A stretch of DNA of 64,000 nt from Jacaranda mimosifolia. Taxonomy: Eukaryota > Streptophyta > Magnoliopsida > Lamiales > Bignoniaceae. The position numbers were made by a program, and so were the translations under genes. Under the pieces are notes generated by a model. The model was not told the DNA's origin. It made no database searches and worked only from the letters and a program-made list of their open reading frames with translations. Of the stretch, positions 12,501 through 23,985 are shown in pieces (the stretch's first letter is position 1; each line of letters opens with the position of its first letter). The DNA is taken from contig CM032122.1 in NCBI GenBank assembly GCA_018894105.1, positions 34,379,404 to 34,443,403 of the forward strand, written 5' to 3'.

Positions 12501-13444
12501 ATGAAGATCTGGGTTTATTCGATATGCTGTTAATAGAGACTAATTTTTATACAATACAGGCTAAGACTCTAGAAACAAGCATTGAGACAACCCGAGAAGA
12601 AATTGAAAATCCAACTGAAGTAGAAATCGAGCTCAAGCGAAGGCTTAACCAGTTGACTGATCATTTGATCCAGAAGCAAGCACAGGTATGTTTTCAAACT
12701 GAACAATTTTGAGCTGTTTGATTGGCGTGGTGTTGGTTTAGTTTCAAAGACACGAACAAACTGATCACTCCATGACTTTGGCCTCTAGTAGTACAAATAG
12801 GATATAAATTGTAAAATAACAACTATTGTTTTCTGATGCGTGCTCTGTGAGGGAAAATAATATGTCATGTTATTATACTTCAGCAATTGGGTTCCTTGTT
12901 TACGTAGAAATCTTGACTTTATATCAGGTTGAGACATTAACCTCAGAAAAGGCTATGCTACTACTTAGGATCGAGGTAAATTTTCATCCTCGATCTAGAA
13001 TCTTTATGCATTGGCACTATGTGCTGATCTTTTCAACTATTTCTCTTAACCTCGGATTGAACACCATAGGCAGTTTCGCGGTTGCTGGATGAGAATAAGT
13101 CGATGATTGATTCATCTGATTTTGCTGGTACCTCATCAAGAGATGATCTGGAAACTGGTGTATGGCAACTTTCAAATTCAAAACTCAGGCCGTTATTTAA
13201 AGAGAGAATGAAATCAGGCCAGAGACATTTGGGGTCACTGGTTCGACAGTTGGACTCACTCTTTTGTGCTGGTGCTATGTTTCTTAGAAGAAATTCAACG
13301 GCTAGAGTTTGGGCTCTTGTCTACTTGGTGTGCCTTCATCTCTGGGTGATATACATTCTATCGTCACATTCTCCAGTCTCAGAGGATAGTCGATCTGGTG
13401 CTGTCGTCTCCCTGGAAAATATCAATAACACAGCAGGTGTCTGA
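6532..13444 (+). CDS. GC2: Golgin candidate 2, C-terminally anchored Golgi coiled-coil protein
   Basis: Exons: 6532-6585, 7726-8841, 10368-10478, 10904-10963, 11393-11450, 12019-12062, 12143-12235, 12560-12685, 12928-12975, 13070-13444. Together they encode 694 aa; the Arabidopsis protein is about 670 aa. The start gives MAHWISSKLKAAETLLQQ, the conserved golgin-84-like N terminus. Residues 19 to about 320 are a Ser/Asp/Lys-rich disordered region ending in an acidic-serine stretch before RERE. Residues about 325-575 are a long coiled coil containing the conserved PTEVEIELKRRLNQLTDHLI. A single membrane segment lies at about 648-667 (WALVYLVCLHLWVIYIL), followed by a short tail ending NINNTAGV. 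Family role: a tail-anchored Golgi tether that helps organise cisternae and capture vesicles. Intron 1 (6586-7725) has CAG/GCAAAT at its 5' end, so a GC donor is required. All other introns are GT-AG and phases agree throughout. Confidence 0.95.
10001..10021. repeat. (AT)n microsatellite, GC2 intron 2
   Basis: An uninterrupted AT dinucleotide run of about 10 repeats lies in the 1.5-kb second intron of GC2. It has no visible effect on splice sites. It is a likely length-polymorphic marker. Confidence 0.85.
12308..12425. repeat. Compound simple repeat, GC2 intron 7
   Basis: A chain of simple repeats fills the middle of the intron between exons 7 and 8: TTG triplets, a T run, about ten CT dinucleotides, CCCA tetranucleotides and CTG triplets. 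The plus strand is strongly pyrimidine-rich from 12353 to 12400. No coding content is seen. Confidence 0.8.
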
Positions 13445-16400
13445 TTTATTATTTCCTCGTATTTTTTCATTCATTACTTTTATCATATAATATTCAAAGT
13501 GGCTTTTGCAACCTGGTGTGTAGTTTATGCAATTTTACCATAGCCCAAAAAATACTCAATGTATAGAACATGTATTATTGTCATTTAAATAATATCAAGC
13601 GGTGCATTGTGCTAACTGTAATTTCTGAATTGAAATTTCCCATAAGATTGTGATATATGCTATATCATCAGTGGCAGTTCCATCTGATGAAACTTCACAG
13701 TTTTTTCAAAGGCCAAGAAATTAGCATGTCGAAGCTAATTTTGCAACACCACTTGGGTGCTTTAGTTCTATTTCGAGGAGAATCAATTACTGGAATCTGG
13801 CATCACTGTAACTACAATAGCAATTTGAAAAATTTTAAATACAACAATAATCAACAATTACAATTCATGAAACTAATAATAGATACGTGCAAAGTTATAA
13901 TTTGTAATAAAAAAATTTAATATAAAAGCAAGTAGAAAGAATATAACTTTACATTTTAATTTTATTTTTGTGATCGTAGAGTTTTGAATTTTAATTATAA
14001 GTATTTGCTTTTAACACAGATACTCATTTTCCAAATAAATTAACGTATTTGTATCATTGATGATTTACTTAAAAAAGGTACAGTAAGATTAATGAAATAT
14101 AAGAGCTCTTATTGCATGACATCTAAATCTGATTTAATAAATTAAATTATCTGAATTCAGGAACATGAACATATATCAATCAACATAAATATTTGAATAA
14201 AATATTAAATATCCAAAACATGTGTAATAATTCCTTTAGTAAAATCTTACTCTGTAGTCAAATTATTAAAATTCCTGATTGCAATTGCCCTTTTTTAAGT
14301 TTGACCTCCATTTTTTTCTAATTTACATAAGCACACATATAAAAAATTCATTGGATTCAAATTCTCAATATATATAAGTGTGAGAGTGCTGCCATAAAAT
14401 CAATTGATCACTTGACAAGTTTGACCTTCATAGCTTTGAAATATTCTCTTTTTATTTGATTTTATAAAATTCTTTATGCATTCTTGTCAAAATTTCCAAC
14501 TCTCTCTTATCTCTTATTCTATATTTGGTTACTGATGTCACCTTTTTTTTTTTCCATCATTTCAACCCATATGATCATAAAAGAAAGAAAATCAATATTT
14601 TTCTTTTTCTTTTTGGACTATAAGCTACTTTTATAATTTTAGGTTTAAATACGCCTACACCCTTTTAAAATAATAAAATTATAATTCACCCCTCTAATTT
14701 TTATAATTACCAAAATCTTTCCTTTAAAAATGCAAAGTTCATCAAATTAGTTCTGCCTTTAGGATTTTAGATGAAAGCATCAACAAAAAGTATATGTAAA
14801 CTTCCTATTTTGTCGCTAATTCAATAGTCATTATAATTTACTAACTAAAATACACTCTGCAGTACTTTAAACTTGGAGAGGGTGTAAATATAATGCATTA
14901 TAATTAAAAGAAGGAAAATATAATACAATAGCGCAATGTGATATAACCCTTGGAGCAAAAAAATAGCTTGTGCGAATTCTTTTGTCATATTCATATAGAG
15001 TAGCCTAAAACCATTATTGCATTTATCATATCAAAATTGGTTGCTCAAGTACTTTTTGTTGTGAAATTAAAATATGGACAATAAATAATTTATAAAGCGA
15101 TAATGAATTTTGAAAGATTATCATGTTATTTCCCTTGACATGCTTTCTCCAATTAGTGTACAACATATACAAATGAATGTGAATAAGTAAATATATCTAC
15201 AACTAAATAAAAGTAAATGATCAATATATTTTTGAGTTGAGTGCAAGCTATAATATTAATAAAATTGAGTCAGTGCACAAGTTAATAGAAGTAAATGTAA
15301 AGAGAAATTTTGTATTATATTCAAACTATAACACTTGAAAAATCTGATTATGCCTTCCTTTTTCACTATTCAACATTCTTTTAATAAAAACAGTCCTAAT
15401 AAGTTTCACCAAAAGTCCCAAGAACTTCCCAAACTATTCATACTTTTATACTTTATAATAATAGGATAGGAACAGAAATAAATTTGGACAATACAATTGA
15501 CCATAAGCTTCAATCTCAGTATATAAGCCTGCGCCTAATTGGTATAAAAAATCTACCGCAATGCTAATAAAACTAGATGCAGAAAAAAATACTCCATAAT
15601 AATGGAGAAACAGAAATGTCGCAGAAATTGCCAACGTTGCAGACATACATCCGCTGGCAACAAGGAGCAAGCAAACATCAATAGGAAATGGAGAGTAAGC
15701 CACCACAGAATTGATGGATTGTTGAATGGTTAACTAATCTTCTCTGCATTGCTCCCTTGCTGACTTCTTCTATTCCTTCCACCGGCACAAAACACAAAAT
15801 AAAACGCCTTATAAATTAGTTCACAGCCAGCCAGCCAGCCAGCCAGCCTGCCTAAAAAGAATTCTCCTCTCAGGCAATTTGCATAATTTCTACAGTAATT
15901 ATAATATTGTAAACCATATCTTGATCATTTAAACTAAATAATGTCCTGCTGAAAGAGAAGCATTCTTGACGATAGCAGCATGCATGCAAATATTGAATTC
16001 AAATATTGTCATATATGCTTCCTGAATTTCAACTGTTAACTTTGTTATATCTGCTCTGAGATCCTTAATGCTGTTCTTTCTGTAAATTTTGACAAGTGGG
16101 CCATCTTTACAAAAACGAATTTTTGCAAACTTGCACTTCTTACTGAAACAACATATTCATCTGCCCAGTACAGGTAAACTTCAAGTAGTATTTCCTCCAG
16201 GAAACAAATATGGGGAGAATAGTTAAAATGATCATATCAGCTGTAACAGTAATCCAAGTAATATAGCTGGGAGTCAGCATCAGTAACAAAATCTTACTCG
16301 ACCAAAAAAGGCATCAAGCTTAACTAATTTGATGACATGAGACTTTTCAGAATGATACTGAACAAATATTTTTGCTAAATTTTGAACAATGTTATTAGCA

Positions 16401-17101
16401 AAGTTAAATTGAAACATAAACAAGGTAATGACCAAAGGTTTGAATTCTAAAGCTTTCGTTTCTTGCTGCTGTGTAGCTGTGCAGTTTAGGGAGTTGTATA
16501 TGTCCACTCCATCCACCCCATTGGTATCTATCCACCACTGGACCAATTCAGTCACACTTCTATATTACTTCTTTTTTAAATATTACTATGTGATATATAT
16601 TAAGTTGAAAGCAAGCAGTATTTTTCGTTATTATACTCCTATTACGAATATCTTGAATTAAGGCAAATTTTCAGCTTTGCCAGTATATTAATTCTTATAA
16701 TATGAATATCATGGATTTTATGTTTCCTAAACAGCCATTTTAAGTAACAATATTTAATTTAGCTGTCATAAAATTGGCAACTTGCTCCCTCAAAGAGAGA
16801 GTTATTTATGGAAAACAAACTTTTCAGGTAATAAAAAAAGGATAGAAGTTGATTCAAACTAAGAAATAATGAAAAATGCAAATTATGCAGTATGTCCATT
16901 GAAGCTAGTCATAATTCTCTACCTTCTGTTTTAGATCTACAAGGTCTAGTTTTTTGTTTTATATGTACTATAGACAGAAACTATGACTCTCACCCAAATA
17001 TATATTATGAACTGATAACAAGTATGTCTATGCTTATTAGTGAATACATTCTTTATTTTACAAACTAGGTGTATGTTGGATGCAGCCAATTTAAATTACT
17101 C
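13445..17101. other. Intergenic region between convergent GC2 and DUF1295 genes
   Basis: The two genes converge here, so both 3' UTRs lie in this 3.6-kb AT-rich stretch. I see no gene that can be supported. One minus-strand open frame at 15446-15706 (86 codons) would encode a hydrophobic peptide with two possible membrane segments, but it has no recognisable family and no convincing splice partners. A tetranucleotide repeat lies at 15824-15849. The rest is unassigned AT-rich sequence. Confidence 0.6.
15824..15849. repeat. (CAGC)n microsatellite
   Basis: About six CAGC/CCAG tetranucleotide repeats are followed by the imperfect CTGCCT. It stands out because the surroundings are AT-rich. Confidence 0.85.
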
Positions 17102-20100
17102 TTACCAGTTTTCCTGGGGAAGACTGCGACTGTAGAGAGGAAACTCAAATAGCAATGTTGCTTTGAACCATGACGGCAAATTGCCATATAATACAGGGGG
17201 AAGCAGGATGAGAGGACTGAAACAGAAGTACTTTTAAGGATTTCTTTCTTTGAAACATCGACATGGATAATAGGAAGAGATAAATGGACACCTACCTTGT
17301 TGTTCTTTTATAGTGCCTATATGCGGAAACATTTCCGTACTTCTTGTCTGCTGATTCCTACAGATGTAAGCTTTTCATAATGGGTAATATTCAAATGGAT
17401 GATAGCAACATACGAATAAGAGAGCTAATGAACTGAAGCAACCTCGAGCATTGGTATGCCACTGACAAAAAGAAGCAATAATGTAAGAAAAATTGGCCCC
17501 AATATGACAAGCCATTCTGCATTTTCTAGTACAGGTGTTGCAGCCACAAAAATTCCCCACCAGAGAAAGATCTGAGCACAAAGCACATAAAGCTTATATT
17601 AGGTAAGGAAAAATCGAAGCAACTGTTGTAAATTGAGATTATTGATAAATTGCTGCGACACTGGAACCAAGCAGAGAACAACGTTCTTATTTTTACTTCA
17701 TTGCTTTACAACCTAGAAATCTAAGAATAAGGATGAATTCTGCTGAAAGAGAAAAGTTAAGCGCAAGGAGCCAACCCAGACAGTTAGCCTGTCAGATTCA
17801 TAGATTAAAATTATATCATCTGAAATCAATTCAAATCCAATTTGGGAGTACGCAGTAGGAGGAAAACTGATGATGTATTTAAAGATGAAGTATAAATTAA
17901 AACCAAGTGAGTCCAGGGAGGTAATGATTTTATGTATAGTCTGTCCACATCCCTATTTTAGAACAGAAGAAATTCAAAACTTAACCTCGCCAAAGTAGTT
18001 GGGGTGGCGGGAATACTTCCAAAGTCCAACGTTGCACCAGTTCCCCCTATTTTCTGGAGAATTTTTAAATGCTAATTTTTGTTGGTCAGCAGTTGCTTCA
18101 ACAAAAATGCCCAAAGACCACACAATCCACCCTATAATATCCTCAGCTTGAAGGGAAGGATCACGGTCACTTGCATTAACAACTGTCACAGGTAAACTCA
18201 CAGTCCACACCCACACAGCCTGCCAAAGAGTAAAGAGGCAGAGTCACAAAAGGGGGCAGCAGTGAGTTGAGAAGAGGACAACCTTCAATTACCAATCATA
18301 ATCAAACAAAATGAAAACAGATTGCAAAACCTGAAAAATCCAAAAAACAGCCAATTTCGCCAAATTATCGCGCATTTCATCAAAGCGTCGATCCTCCCCC
18401 CACTGCAAGATCCTGATAAGAGTCAAAAGAACATGAATCAAATCAAACTCAAAAGTCAATAGCTAGGACAAACTTGCATTCCTGGTCTGGCAAGGATATG
18501 AGGACATATGGAGTTGCATAAAAACATTATCTATTAAGTTATGCTTAGTTATGGTCTGATACTATTTGACTTCGCGAATTCTCTTTCAACATCTGGCAGA
18601 TTATACATCAAGACCAAAGTAGAATTTTCTTGGATACAAGCACCTTAAAGGTAACAAAAAGTCCTCAAATAACAGAAAGACATTTTATTTGAGATGCACC
18701 TCATCAATAGAAACAGTCCCAGACGAAGGCCCCACATGACTACAAGCATTGACAAAACCACCTGAGAAAATAGAGCTAACAATTCAACTTCCAAATAAAT
18801 GTATACCGACAAACACTATGCCACATTGAGTACACTATTTAATATGTCTTCATATAAAAAACTTTACTTTAAATACTTACCCTAATTACAATGCCTTAGG
18901 AGTTATTTTATAGACAATACACGCCTCAATAAATCATTCATAGAGACAGGCAAGAATAAGGGCATATATCAAAAGACTTCAGCCAAATTGGTTTCTTATA
19001 AATGTAAGATTCAGGCTGTCCATTTTCTGTTGACCAAACAAGGAGAGAGAGGACAGAGGAAAATTTCCTCTTAGCTGGCTTTGTTTTGATCATGAGGAAG
19101 AAAGAAGTTGAAGAAACACGTCCAATTTATTTTCCAAGTTTCATTTCCTCCAAGAATATGACAGTTTATCCTCCTCCCACATCCAAGAAAAAGAAGTAGC
19201 GATCCTCCTCCCACATCCAAGAAAAAGAAGTAGTGATCCTCCTCCCACATAAAAGAAAAAGAAGTAGCGACTCTAATCTGAAGCCTTGTCATTCATATCT
19301 CATCCTTATACCATCATTTTTATCTTACTTCATATCTCATGACACTGATTCCGTATGCCTGATATGCAATTATTTGTTCTTCCTTTATCCTCATAAATTT
19401 CCACAAAACCAGCATGTTCTTCTCCTTTTCCTTCATTTACAATTTTATCTTGTTGCCACTTCTTCCAAGTTACCCAACATATTTCAAAGTAGTACCAGAA
19501 ATTTTTGTGGTTCATTCTAATAAAGCCAAAAAATAAAGAAATATGATAAGACAAATGGTTTCCAGCAATCACCTGTCTTAAGTGCCATGATCCTTTCACG
19601 ACCAAGGTCAGTACCGCAAGTATAACAAAATTCGTGCTACCTGTTCAAGTAAGTGGAAAATATAACAATGAGAAAATATATCAATTGTCAAAGAGTGCAA
19701 TAAACAGTACCAGAGTTGGTTCTCTTCACAAACTTGCCACTATTCCATATTCATTTGACATCATATCAAACGAATGCACAACAAAATTGCAACTCTTCAG
19801 CTATAAACTTCAAAAAACAAAAAACAGAGAACAAAAGAGTAAAAACACCTTTTTATAATTATTAAAATTTGTAGAAGATTGATAGTGTTCCCAAATTAAT
19901 ACAGAAGCTGGAATCATTTATAGTCAATCCCTCTAATCTTGAGAAGGATGCTTTAACATGGTAACAAATTGAGCTTGGAAAGGTCTTGGACAGGTCTCCG
20001 CATTTGAATTTCATCAATTCATGTTATCTCCCATTCTGGTGTGGCATTGCTCTACTGCATTACTGAATGTGCCATACCGCACATTGTTTCACTCTTTACA

Positions 20101-20955
20101 TTCAAGCGGGGAGAGGCACAAGTGTAACCTATTAAAGTTCTCAATCTATAGATATAAGCTTTCAAGCCAATATACAACAGCCTCTCCACTCACCGGCAAT
20201 TGATTTGGAAATGAATAATTCACTACCTGTGGCATTTAACTTTTCTATCCAAGAGCATTTATCTCAATACAGATAGCCTTTTTGTCATCAATCAAGTATT
20301 GCACTACTCACATCCATTTCTTCGTATTGACGTTTCATTAGCACAGACTGGAAATACTCAGAGATGGACCGCGGGGCAGGCAGGAGCAGTCGGTAGCCGG
20401 CCCTAAACTGAAAATAGTGCAAATTTCCCATGCAAGTATTTGGAAATGTAAATTTTATACACGTTTTTTCTTTTTTGTTTGGGTATAAGGAATGAAGTTC
20501 TTTAGCAAAAGTTTCTTCAACCTCAACTTAAAATCTTGATCCCGTCCCTAGAAACACTTCATAAACTCAAACCTTTCTGCAGGAATCATTGCAAACCAAA
20601 AGCCACAACAACTTCTCCAAGCAACTCAGTTATGATTAAATCATTTCAAATACACAATAAAAAGTACAAGAAAATGGGAATTCGATTAAAAAAAACACCT
20701 GCAAAGTCTGTGACTTTGTCGAACCTTAGAAGCGCTGTGATTATAAAGAACAACAATTGATAACCCACCTGCAAAAACAACAAAAATAACCAATTTTCAG
20801 AACTCCCACCACATCAAACGCACATAAACCGTGCTACATATACATGAAAAAATGGTGCTTTTGTCTGTGCAACAGTGCGTGTTGTGTTGCGGGAATTCAC
20901 GTACAGTGACAATGGCAGTGAGGGCCAAGAAATGGGAGTCGATAACGGTTCCCAT
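17102..20955 (-). CDS. DUF1295 / steroid 5-alpha-reductase C-terminal-like membrane protein
   Basis: Exons in coding order: 20955-20905, 20768-20699, 19640-19573, 18761-18700, 18412-18331, 18219-17986, 17571-17443, 17357-17296, 17216-17102. They join in phase to 290 aa. The start was chosen at MGTVIDSHFLALTAIVT, the usual family N terminus, although the frame stays open further upstream (to 21051). The protein is multi-pass, with hydrophobic stretches in exons 2, 3, 4, 5/6 and 7. The family signature lies around residues 150-189: ADQQKLAFK, NSPENRGNW and then SRHPNYFGE, the last resembling the RHPxYxG cofactor motif of steroid reductases and isoprenylcysteine methyltransferases. It matches Arabidopsis At1g18180 as I recall it. 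The substrate is unknown for the plant family; an NADPH-linked reductase of the ER or another endomembrane is an inference from the fold. Confidence 0.93.
19168..19270. repeat. 34-bp tandem repeat, three copies, DUF1295 intron 3
   Basis: The unit TCCTCCTCCCACATCCAAG followed by AAAAAGAAGTAGCGA occurs at about 19169, 19203 and 19237. The third copy has AAAAG for CCAAG. It lies in the intron between exons 3 and 4 of the DUF1295 gene and reads as purine/pyrimidine-skewed DNA. The open frames seen across it are repeat by-products. Confidence 0.85.
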
Positions 20956-21784
20956 GAACGAATGAATGATCTTCCAATCCCAATCAACACCTTTGATAAT
21001 TGAAACGCACTTTGGTTGTTTTGTTATGTTTCTTGACTTTTGACTGACCAACAGCTACTTATGGCTGTAGGATTATTATTCTTCTATTCTTTTTCTTGTC
21101 CCTTTTCCGATAAGTTGGGGGCGGGGGGGTTTCAATATGTGGCTTGGATTAAAGGAGAATTCCAATGGCCATGGAATAGAAGAAAAGAGGGCACGCCATT
21201 GGCTTATCTACACTTTTTCCCTTTGATTTTCATTTCTCTTTTTAATTTGACCTTTGGTTTGTTTATTTTCTTGTTGGGCATATTTACGGTGAGATATGTT
21301 TGTATTTACCTCATATGAGATATCATTAAATTAAATAAAATGTGTCTTTTTACAACATATCATTGTTAATTGTACAACAAGTTGTTGGTTAGCATTTTTA
21401 GTACATTAAATACTTGATAAACATTTAAAAATAATAATTAAAAGATATTTTTCAAAAAAAATTATTGTATTAAACAACGTAACATCATAATTTTGAATTT
21501 TATATTTTATAATAATAAAATTATAAATAATATTTAAAATAATATAGTTAAATATAATTACTTTTATTTATAAACTAAAATAAAAAAATTTAAGAATAAA
21601 TATAAAATCTAAAACTATCATCCTAACAACATAGTTTAATTTTAAATAAGCAATTTAATAATTTTAATCATTTAAATAAATTAAAAATAATTATTTGAAT
21701 TAATGCTTATACTATATAAAAATATAAACATATTTAAAATAATTTCATTAAATTAAATTAAATAATTTAATTAAAAAAAAAACC

Positions 21785-21975
21785 ACATTCATTCCCCCGC
21801 CCCTCCCGGAATCCGCAAGCTGCCCATAGCCCTTGTCCCATTACTCCTGCCCCCTGCTTCCACCCCCAAGTCAACAGCATGGTTGGCCATGGCCAGTCTT
21901 GCCCGACCATGGCCAGATCTGGCCGCTGTTCGATCGGCCACGGGGCACGGTAGTCGAATTTGGGTGGGGTTGGGA
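21785..21975. other. Isolated GC-rich island
   Basis: About 190 bp of clearly GC-rich sequence sit abruptly inside a region that is almost pure A/T on the left and TA-repeat on the right. The island holds repeated TGGCCATGGCCA / ACCATGGCCAG palindromes and a CGATCGGCCACGG stretch. No open frame with recognisable content was found. A transposon fragment or a transferred exon scrap is possible; I cannot assign it. Confidence 0.5.
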
Positions 21976-23355
21976 ATGAGGATGGGATTTTTATAGATAC
22001 ATATACGTATATGTTTATATGTATAATATAGATATGTATATATATGTAAATATATATTATTTGAAAATATATTTTTGAGAAGGACTTTTGTGGTATTTAA
22101 TTTTTAACTTTTTTATCTTTTTAATTTTTTTTAGTGAGGATTAAATAGATGTTTCATATTTTGTGAGGGTTTTTTATAAATAGATCAAATTTTAGTTTTT
22201 TGTTTCTTCATAAATAGGTAATAATTTCCGTCAAGATTTTAACCGAAAATTGGACGTAGAATAAAAAATATTTAAAAAGTTATAGAATTTGGACTACAAA
22301 TTTTTAATACCATAAGTTTGAGATTGACAGTGCATGTATAATTTAATTATGGAACTAAAAAAATAATTTTTCAATTTGATTTGATTAAATAAATTTTTAA
22401 TAATAAAAATTTTATTTTTAGTAGTCACTTTTTTGGTACAATGAACCATTTATATGGAATCAGAATTAACCATCAATCAGTCGTATAAGTAACAGGTTAA
22501 ATGTACTTATTATGTTGCCAACTAATCATTAAATGAAAGGTTATGATTCCCCATTTTAAATCAAATGGCTTACATTAAGTACATTTGTACATCCCTTACA
22601 TGAGGTATGTACAAATAAAATTGCACCGTAGACTACTCCTTCCTTGTTAGATAATGACATATATGCGAACAAGAATTCATTTTCTTATTAGTAAATTTTA
22701 AATCAAATTTCAAATTTTTATTATTCTTGGTAGGAAATTTTGGAGATTTTTCTTAATTATGCTTGGTTCAATGAATTTGGTGAAGAACAAAATTATATTA
22801 ACAAAAGTAAAAATAAAAGATTATATTACTTGAAACATAAACAAATTACTGATATTTTTATCATTAAAAATTAAAATCTAAATATAAAGTTAATATTTTT
22901 TTCTTCTTTTTTTCCGCTTAGGCTCTCTTTGGGGTGGTGCCTTTCAATGGCCACATATAAATAAGAATAATTAAAAAAGTATAAGATTCTTGATTAAATA
23001 TAAAATAATTCACAATTACGATAAAAACAAATATTAGGTATCTATATTTTATTTATATATAAATATATAAAAAATTTATTAAAATTAAAATTTTAAATCT
23101 TATATATATAAAAATAACAATAATATTGTTGAGCGAATTAATCATTCTTTAAGTTATATGCATGAATATACAGTAAGGGTGTCTCGACAAATTCTTTGTG
23201 TGTAGCCAAGCACTGTTCAAGGAAGTTTTGCAGTTGGGCCCACAAGGAAAAAAATTACCCGATCATAAAATATTTATTCTCGAATGTGGCATCCAATCTC
23301 ACAAACAAGAGGAGGGAAATCCATTTCCTTCCTCAAATCTCTCTCTCTCTCTATT

Positions 23356-23500
23356 TATATTATATAATATATATTATTTTTTTTTAATTTATACACACAC
23401 ATATCAGGAGTCCGTTAGGGCTCGAACTCCTGACCTCCCACATTATGTGGGAGACTTATGCCACAGGGCCACATGCCACTCAACATATATTATATAATAT
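23356..23500 (-). mobile_element. tRNA-derived SINE with 15-bp target-site duplication
   Basis: The body lies at about 23485-23371 on the minus strand. It contains GGAGTTCGAGCCC, a box B of the RNA polymerase III promoter, with an upstream TGGCATAAGTC as a possible box A, and ends in an A-rich tail (AAATTAAAAAAAAA). It is flanked on both sides by the 15-bp direct repeat TATATTATATAATAT (23356-23370 and 23486-23500). These are the expected marks of a SINE inserted by target-primed reverse transcription. The body is about 115 bp. Confidence 0.75.
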
Positions 23501-23985
23501 GTATGTACAGAAATTCATTACTTAAGTATTTGTTATCATTTTAAAAAGATACATACTTTTGATGCTGTGTGAAAATTGAGTTAAGAGTTTTTTTTTTTCA
23601 AAAATCAATAAAATAAAGAACTTCTGCATCTGAATGCATTTATGTAATATCCAAACTCGGGATTTTTCATAAAATGATTTTATCTTCCCAATTACAATGC
23701 CTCAAACTTCAGTAAACTGTTTAAAAAGTTCAAAAAAAACAAACGCTCAAGTTACTAAAACGTTTAATACTTCTAGATATTGAGCAAAATCAAATATGAT
23801 CAAGAAAAGTATAGAAAAGAAAAACCACATCCATCACATTTTTCTCTGGAATCGAAATACATATCAATTTTATTTTCAGCATAGTTTTTTTTCACTAAAA
23901 TTCAACATCCAAACATTATTATATACAAAAAAATTAGGTAAACCCAAAGCCACCCCAAAATCTCATATCTCCAAGGCCTAAAACA

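Larger units (their letters stand above)
20956..23985. other. Intergenic region upstream of DUF1295, downstream of FKBP17-2
   Basis: Both flanking genes are on the minus strand, so the promoter of the DUF1295 gene lies at the left end and the 3' UTR of the FKBP gene at the right. From about 21300 the sequence is extremely AT-rich, broken by one short GC-rich island (21785-21975), (TATG)-type simple repeats at about 21990-22070, and a SINE (23371-23485). No gene is supported. Confidence 0.6.

Noticed and set aside
15446..15706. Hydrophobic minus-strand frame, considered as an exon of a membrane protein
   Set aside because: No family word could be named and no partner exons with matching phase were found nearby.
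20956..21051. In-frame N-terminal extension of the DUF1295 protein (MVSQKSRNITKQ...)
   Set aside because: Family members begin at MGTV; the extension is not conserved as far as I recall and is probably 5' UTR.
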